Positions 7,606 to 12,872 of a DNA stretch of 12,872 nt are shown piece by piece. The translations under genes and the position numbers were made by a program. Location of the stretch: assembly GCF_000006565.2 (NCBI RefSeq), contig NW_017383205.1, positions 1 to 12,872 of the forward strand, written 5' to 3'. This DNA is from Toxoplasma gondii ME49. Lineage: Eukaryota > Apicomplexa > Conoidasida > Eucoccidiorida > Sarcocystidae. A model generated the notes under the pieces. It saw only the letters and a program-made list of their open reading frames with translations. It made no database searches and was not told the DNA's origin. How positions within the stretch are numbered: the first letter of the stretch is position 1; each line of letters begins with the position of its first letter.

Positions 7606-10600
7606 CTGCCCAGACGAATCGACACAGCACATGGTAGACGAAACTGAAACGATTCGCGTATCGTGCGGCGTCGTGTGTGGTAGAATTACCTCCAGTGCCT
7701 GCTTCGAGTCAAGGAACTGATAAAATCTTCTGGGCATCAGACAGTATCAGAGGCAGACGCGAGCACAATGCTGTCGTCGTGACTGTCGCAGTTGGACGAG
7801 AAACGTTTCGTCGCACCCTTGCTAGCATGAGTATATAGGACAGCACTCGACGAAGTCACAGCTCACACCACCCACTACAGAGGCCCAATCTCGACGACAC
7901 ACCGCCTGATGGGCAACGACAGGGAAATGGCTAGACTGAATCTTGTCTAATACCGACCCGTGTCAACGACCTAGAAGAAACAGAAAGATGTAGAAAAATA
8001 GGAACTCTTCCGTGTTAAGTCGCGATTAGCTTCGTTGCTGATGTAGCTCAATGGTGGAGCCATCTTCGGCATCACAAAGGGCAGCGGAGACTCACCAGTC
8101 GATCCGGATTCGCGCAGCGGTTCTGGGACTTGCCCCGATGCCGACGAGAGCAGGGTGCGAAGCTCCTGTTACAGGGCGTTCGCCTTATCCCTCAGATCTC
8201 GAGCCCTTTGCTGTTGAACCATAACTTCGGCACGGAAGACCTTTCTATCATTGTACGCCCACTCTCGCTGTGTGAGCGGCCCAGGTGAGGGATCGTTCTC
8301 TCGCACCATGCGAAGGGCGGCTTGCTGGGCAACATAAAAACATTCTCCATGGCTCCATGCGGCTTCTATTATCCTTGCCTCTCTCCTTAAGTTCGAAATG
8401 GCAAGGTCCGCAAACGTAAGGTCAGGCGCCCGTGGTGCCGGCCTGGGTGGAAATCCTGCCAACACCGAGAACGTACCGATAAGGGTATACAGCACTGTCG
8501 GAGTGTCCCGAAGAGGTGCGCTGCGTATTGTCCAGCTCTGGCGTAGTCAAACCGCAGCCCAAAACGCGGTGTGCGCGTGTGTCTGCGCGGAGCTGAGGAA
8601 GAGATGTTGTGTCTCGGCCCCTTTCGCACAGACTACTCGCGATTAACCGTGCGCGAACCAAGCTGACGTCCACTTGTCACTATTCCGAACAATTGATGGA
8701 CATTCGGTGGGATGTCACTCACTAATCTAAACAATTTCTGTTTCCACGAGACGGAGACATAGTGAAGCCTTTTTGCCAGGGCGGAGCATGATACCTGCGA
8801 ATGAGATACAATGGCACATCGAGTTCTACAGGCTGGAGTGTCGGAGAATGCACTCCGTGGACAGAATCACGAACTCACCGCTTGAGACTCCTTCCGATTC
8901 ATCACCTGGCAGATCAGTAGAGGAAGGAGGTCGATGAGTGGGCGTCTCCTGGGGGCTTCGTAGGAAGTCGCCCTCTGCTGGCGTCTGTGTGTCTAGATAT
9001 CCGGCTCTGTTGCGCAACTCAGCAGCTTGTTGCGTGCGGTGTGCTCCCCAACGGTAGTACCTTTGCCGAGCCCGACGCAACCAGGACCGGACTTCAGCCA
9101 CACTAGGACTCCGATTGTTCTCTTCCAGCATTCGATCGGCAATCCGTCCTCTCACGTAAACCTCGAGCGACCCCCATTTGGTGAGCATAGACTCCGCCTC
9201 TAGTCGCAGCTTGTCAGCTGCAAGTTTGGCGTAGGCAACATTCCCCCTTCCTGGAAGCGGAACACTGCTCCCGAGCAGTGTACCCCTTAGTGAGCCCTCC
9301 AGGCGGGACATGGGCGACGCGCTGCTCACAGACGGGGCACTCGGGCCAGTAGCTGCGGTGCCCTCGCCTGCGTCTTGCCCCTGTTGACGTCCACGGCGGC
9401 GGCCGGCTGAAAACACAAAACAGCATCCGGCGCCACTGGTCGTTTCACTGACAGAGCCAAATGGTATCGCCTTCGTCTTCCACTTTCTCAACAGTGGGCC
9501 CCACAGTCGACAGGTTCCTTTTTTCTCTCCTAGACACCCTTCGTTGAACGTCCCAGCATACCCGACATACGCGTCGGAGCGGGCGGCCGACATCTGGACG
9601 TCGCCGGATGCTCGCGTGTAGTGGATGTTCGAGCTGCGGTGCTGTGAAACGTTGTTAGCTGACAAATACTGGAATTAGTGTGCATTGGTACTGTTTGTCA
9701 GGTTGCCGTCTTGCCGATTGAGAGCCGCAGGAAACGCACCTCGTCGGCCTTGTGTAGTGTCCGATTTCGATGCTGGTTGGGGTGCTGTTTCCCTGGAGGA
9801 GGAGCCCTCATCGGGATCCTGCTGCGTCAAGTCACCTGAGGCCAGACGGCCCTCCCATATATCTGCCTGGGCCCGAAGAGTCGCTGCTCTCTCTCTCCGG
9901 CGGGTCGCTTGTTTAGCGTGCACCCCCCTTGCGTGATTCCGCAACTGATGCAGAAGTGCATCAGGGGGATTTGGAGTGAGGCTGGTAGCCATGCGCTCCG
10001 CGACCAGTTGTTCGACATTCAAATCCTTGTTAGCCAACAGCTCCTCGAGCTCGTTCGCTTCCTTCCTCAGCGCGGCAACACCCAAACGCACGTACAATTG
10101 CATGGCCGTTCCTGGGGGTGCACCGGCACTTGACGTACCTGGCGCCAGGGCAGAAATCCACACAATAAATGAGGGGTAATGGCAGCCTCAGATGCATTCA
10201 CTGTACTACTTGCTCACCGTGTGTCTGGCAAAACACAGCAACCCATTAGGTGATGGCAAGACGGTGGCAACATCACGGCCACAACTAAACCCATTCACGG
10301 CACGCATGGCTATGTAGATTCAGCGTGTTCTGTTTTTCTTATGGGTCGAGTCCCCCCTCGAAATGGACGGACGGACCTCACGCCTCTTCGGACAATGCCG
10401 ACCAGAAACGCTACCCGTCTGTTGCCTCCGCCACACATGTGTGCCAACCCCAGTAGCACGATAAACGTTCCAGCGCGCTTGAGTCACAGATTACCTGGTG
10501 CGGCTGCGTCGCCGCCAACCCGCGGGCCCTGATCGCTCGCTCCGGGTGTCAGCGAGGCGCCGCCTGGGACGTGCGAGAGATCGACGCCTGCTGCTAGCAG

Positions 10601-11626
10601 CTTTGCAGCAATTTCGCTTGCCATAGACTCCAGTCGTGCGGCCTCCCGCAGCCGTGCAACTGATCGCATTCGAAACCGGTGTCTTGCACATGCCGTCCAC
10701 TTCTGCACTCGTGAGAGAGTAGGACGGGAGGACTGATTTACGATGACACGCCCAACATTCCTCCTCACGTAGCGCTCCTCGTTCTCCCATTTCTCTCGCA
10801 CCTCCATCGCCCGCCTCCTGAACTGCTCCATCGCAAGCTCTCCGAGTGTCAGGGTTCCACGGCCTGACACCGTAACAATTCGGGCAAGGCCTAGTCCCCC
10901 GACAGCCGACCTCCCCGAAGCCGCCCCTCCCTCAGATCTGGGTGAGGCTGCGATACCTTGTCGGTGGGATCCTGTAAATCAACAGAGCACCACAGTTTAC
11001 GAAGAAGTCGACGTTGCCACCTCTACAATGTGGCAACCCCCCAGCGGTGCCATGCTGCGTCGGATATACCAACGGGTCACGCTGCGTCTGAGAGGCTGCT
11101 ATGGGTAAGCATGACAACATGATCCGAGACGGCCCCCGCAACCTTGACGCATTACACGCCACGACGGCCTAAGCGAAGGGATAAAAAGAGGAACACGCTC
11201 TAGCATCGCCTGGTCCAGTCGCAGGGTTGTTGCTCAAAAGACTGCCCAACTGCGATTAGAGTTTTACAACTCACTACGGTCGCTCGACTCCGGCGTGGGG
11301 CTGGAAACGGGTGGCACAGGCACAGAGCCCGTTGACGACGTGGAGGCAGGCGATTCCAGAGACGTTGTTTCTTGACTCTGACTACCTGCCAGCGACTGCT
11401 GAAAAGCAGGCTTGTCCAGATCGCCATCATCCGGAGCACGCGCACCAAGAGCACCAAGAAACGAGTTGGAGATCCCTACAAAGACGAGGGATGCCGTGCA
11501 CAGAACTCGACACAGAGCGGAGGGTGCAGCATTCCAGCTGGTACTTGTCAGCCCGTACACGACGGCGTGCAACAAGTAGGTCAAGCCGACGAGTGTCGTT
11601 CCCACGACAACCGGCCAAGCCACCAT
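6719..11626 (-). CDS. Gene copy B: six-exon, four-domain Arg/Ala-rich protein, nonsense codon in exon 5
   Basis: I assembled this gene from splice signals and phase. Exons are 11626-11275, 10863-10495, 10138-9740, 9406-8879, 8455-8096 and 7605-6719. Introns are 411, 356, 333, 423 and 490 bp, all GT-AG and all phase 1; I saw no gene or RNA inside them. Coding lengths sum to 2895 nt, a 964-residue protein plus stop. Order of parts: two hydrophobic segments (about residues 2-26 and 37-60), a Ser/Pro linker, four homologous ~85-residue helical domains (about 124-207, 255-339, 432-512, 564-651), and a Pro/Ser-rich basic tail (670-964). A TAA at 8171-8169 stops the frame at codon 645, so as read the product is 644 residues without the tail. 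Function is unknown. A membership in a tandem coccidian family such as KRUF is a guess. A secreted or membrane-anchored protein is inferred only from the N-terminus. Confidence 0.7.
8096..8455 (-). CDS. Copy B exon 5: helical domain 4 with premature TAA
   Basis: A symmetric 1-1 exon of 360 nt (codons 550-669). The acceptor is CGGTGTTGGCAG (AG at 8457-8456) and the donor is CTG|GTGAGT at 8095. Domain 4 (about residues 564-651) reads LAISNLRREA, AAW...E-x-F-YV, ALRM, REND-P-S-P, REW and R-A-R-D-L-R-D-K-A-N-A-L. The codon that is GAA in copy A is TAA here (8171-8169, codon 645), through a single C-to-A change on the plus strand. It cuts the last helix of the domain and everything downstream. If real, it makes copy B a truncated allele; a base-call error is an alternative. 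Confidence 0.78.
8879..9406 (-). CDS. Copy B exon 4: linker plus helical domain 3
   Basis: A symmetric 1-1 exon of 528 nt (codons 374-549). The acceptor is excellent, a T-rich tract ending GTGTTTTCAG at 9408-9407, and the donor is GCG|GTGAGT at 8878. The exon opens with a basic GRRRGRQQ stretch and a Gly/Ser/Thr linker. It then encodes domain 3 (about residues 432-512), the clearest copy: KLAADKLRLEA, KW...E-V-YV, ADRM, EENNRSP, W-x-R-R-A-R-x-R-Y-Y-R-W, and A-A-E-L-R-N-R-A. The long open frame running upstream to 9665 is intron read-through, not coding. The exon looks identical to copy A. Confidence 0.82.
9740..10138 (-). CDS. Copy B exon 3: helical domain 2
   Basis: A symmetric 1-1 exon of 399 nt (codons 241-373). 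The acceptor is preceded by a pyrimidine-rich tract ending GCGCCAG (AG at 10140-10139); the donor is GAG|GTGCGT at 9739. Domain 2 (about residues 255-339) keeps the pattern: L-x7-L-R-K-E-A, V-A-E-R-M, P-N-P-P turn, AR-x9-R-R-x-E-R-A-A-x-L-R-x-Q-A. It is the most diverged of the four: the two tryptophans of domain 3 are replaced. Its C-terminal linker is Ser/Gln-rich. A second phase-1 donor, CAG|GTGACT at 9835, would shorten the exon by 96 nt. Unlike copy A, the frame here is intact. Confidence 0.78.
10495..10863 (-). CDS. Copy B exon 2: helical domain 1
   Basis: A symmetric 1-1 exon of 369 nt (codons 118-240). The acceptor is TGTCAG at 10869-10864 and the donor is CAG|GTAATC at 10494. The open frame has no ATG at its 5' end (it opens on a GTG lying in the intron), so it is an internal exon and not a separate gene. 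Residues about 124-207 form domain 1: an L-A-x4-F-R-R-R-A helix, then a KW...ER-YV segment, a variable N-Q-S-S-R-P turn, V-x2-W, an AR-x-R-x-R-M helix and a closing L-x2-A-x-L-E helix. A Gly/Pro/Ala-rich linker follows. The sequence matches copy A across the exon by eye. Confidence 0.8.
11275..11626 (-). CDS. Copy B exon 1: hydrophobic N-terminus
   Basis: It encodes residues 1-117 plus one nucleotide. The chosen start is the first ATG in this frame (11626-11624): an in-frame TGA lies 42 nt upstream, and the context GGCAAATGG has A at -3 and G at +4, a good coccidian start context. Residues 2-26 and 37-60 are strongly hydrophobic with no acidic residues, compatible with a signal anchor or signal peptide followed by a membrane helix. 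The rest is Ser/Thr/Pro/Gln-rich linker with acidic residues. The donor GTGAGT at 11274-11269 leaves phase 1; a weaker GTAGTG donor 3 nt upstream is also phase 1. The frame closes at a TAA just beyond the donor, as expected for a real exon end. Confidence 0.7.
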
Positions 11627-11634
11627 TTGCCGGT
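11622..11634 (-). promoter_or_regulatory. Translation start context of copy B
   Basis: The minus strand reads CCGGCAAATGGTG around the initiator, with A at -3 and G at +4. Upstream out-of-frame ATGs are present at about 11669, 11666 and 11660, so short upstream frames would be translated if the transcript starts before them. The equivalent site of copy A is altered by two 1-nt indels. I could not place a promoter or transcription start: no TATA-like element is convincing. Confidence 0.55.
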
Positions 11635-12872
11635 ATAATGCCTTGTCCCACACACCCACATGCCATCATACGGAAATCCGGCCAGCCACCGAAGAAAACA
11701 TGTAACCTGTATCGCTACAGATTGGGCACTGTGGGGACGGACGAAGGGTTCTCTCAACAACGAGCAAAGGGCACAGTGCCCCATTGGGAAGCCAAGAAAA
11801 CAAGGGTGGTCGGTGGCCTTCAAGGCATAAGCCAGTCGGTTTGGATTCGTACGTATTAATGGTTGAATGGACGCCTTCCTTCTTCGACCACTGTGGCTTC
11901 CTAGCGAAGTCAAATGCGGATAACGCTTCAGTAGCGACGCACGGGCGGGCGTAGCTGACAAAAGCGTTAGCGGGCAACTGCTGCGCGAGACGCTGCGATG
12001 ACATGCGGCGCGTCCTGAACCTGTGCGCACTGTCACGGCGGAGTACCGTCAAGCGACGTCACGGTAGCGCTTAAGGCCACATTCACTGCCCAAGTGCAGA
12101 CCGGTAGGAGGCCCTCTTTCTTGGAGGCGATGGGCTGCGCAGATGAGGTACAAGTAGACGTTGGGCACCGTCCCAGCTGTTCTTTTCGACTGGTGCCCAG
12201 AAACGCCAATTGAAATTATCTTCGCGTCAGCTATGCTGCCCCTATAAGGTCCAACGTGCAACCCAGTGTCACGTGTCACCCCTCAGGGACACCCCCATGT
12301 GATGCAGCGTTGTGTGTCAGGTGTTGGGGAGCATGAGTAGCAGTCGTGTTACGGTACGATACCGCTCACGGCTGGTTCTCTCCTGTTGCCTCAACCACAG
12401 TGCGACTTGACGTCGGTCACGTGGCCGCTCACTGTGGTGTAGGCCGCAAAATGACGAATGTTGCAATTCCATGTGTCCGGGCAGCGATGTTCCATACCGT
12501 GTGTTCCAGTCTGCCACGTTGCGTGATCCGCAGTGTGAGAACTTCACCATGTGTTCGTGACGGTGCAAATTGTACAGCCAACGCTGGAGCGACGCGGTGC
12601 AGCGTGTGGCGTCCAGAGCTCACGTTTTTAGGACCGCACAGATCTTATCGTCACCATGATCAGCCTCGTCTGTTGCCTGGGCCCGAAGGTGCCTGTGGGT
12701 GCAACACAAATAGTGCCTCCAGTTCTCCGCTTCAAGGCCTACGCAAGGGGTCTAATCATCGAGGGCCGGAGGGCGCTCTTTTCCCCTGGCAACCGTCACT
12801 GCTCTGATCAAGCCACTGAGTAGAACACTGCGGAACAGTCTTTCGATCTGCCTACTCGGGCTGCTCCCGAAC
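11627..12872. other. Region upstream of copy B, no gene supported
   Basis: Counterpart of 4065-5308. It is the likely promoter and 5' leader of copy B, cut by the window end. Differences from unit A are clustered: around 11747-11815, around 11926-11933, and most densely at 12602-12690. An open plus-strand frame at 12346-12807 is longer than its counterpart in unit A only because of indels, so it is not conserved as a protein. Confidence 0.6.

Larger units (their letters stand above)
7566..12872. repeat. Tandem repeat unit B, truncated by window end
   Basis: This is the second copy of the ~7.56 kb unit, collinear with 1-5308. The offset to unit A is 7565 at the left edge, 7562 through exons 4-5, 7563 around exon 2, and 7561-7562 further on; the shifts mark small indels. 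Long stretches look identical, for example 8172-9805 against 610-2243. Other places hold clustered changes, for example 12602-12690 against 5041-5128. The unit holds five of the six exons of gene copy B and its upstream region; the sixth exon lies to the left, at the end of unit A. Confidence 0.97.

Overview
The window looks like nuclear DNA of a coccidian apicomplexan, most likely of the Toxoplasma/Hammondia/Neospora group. The reasons are: a gene split by 330-490 bp GT-AG introns, mid-to-high GC, long Pro/Ser/Ala-rich low-complexity coding sequence, a CAAATGG start context, and a lineage-specific gene in a recent tandem array. Nothing seen is bacterial: no operons, tRNAs, rRNAs, CRISPR or insertion sequences. 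The genus assignment is inference.

The whole window is one tandem duplication with a period of about 7.56 kb. Unit A runs from 1 to about 7565. Unit B starts at 7566 with the same sequence and is cut by the window end at 12872, which corresponds to about 5308 in unit A. The copies are nearly identical, introns and flanks included, but their differences fall in small clusters. Because the window starts and ends inside the unit, the array may extend both ways.

Each unit carries one minus-strand, six-exon gene that I reconstructed from splice signals and reading-frame phase. In copy B it runs from an ATG at 11626 to a TGA at 6719, with exons 11626-11275, 10863-10495, 10138-9740, 9406-8879, 8455-8096 and 7605-6719. 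All five introns are phase 1 and the lengths sum to a 964-codon frame. Exon 1 encodes an N-terminal hydrophobic region with two candidate membrane segments. Exons 2, 3, 4 and 5 each encode one diverged copy of the same ~85-residue Arg/Ala-rich helical domain. Exon 6 encodes a Pro/Ser-rich, probably disordered tail with three basic clusters. I do not recognise the protein with certainty. A tandemly expanded Arg-rich coccidian family such as KRUF is a candidate that I cannot confirm.

Neither copy is intact as read, and the lesions are complementary. Copy B has a nonsense codon in exon 5 (codon 645) that would remove the end of the fourth domain and the whole tail. Copy A has lost the in-frame start codon through paired 1-nt indels and has a 1-nt deletion in exon 3, which use of an upstream splice donor could bypass. 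The remaining sequence, about 2.65 kb between the genes (4065-6718) and 1.25 kb upstream of copy B (11627-12872), holds no gene I can support.
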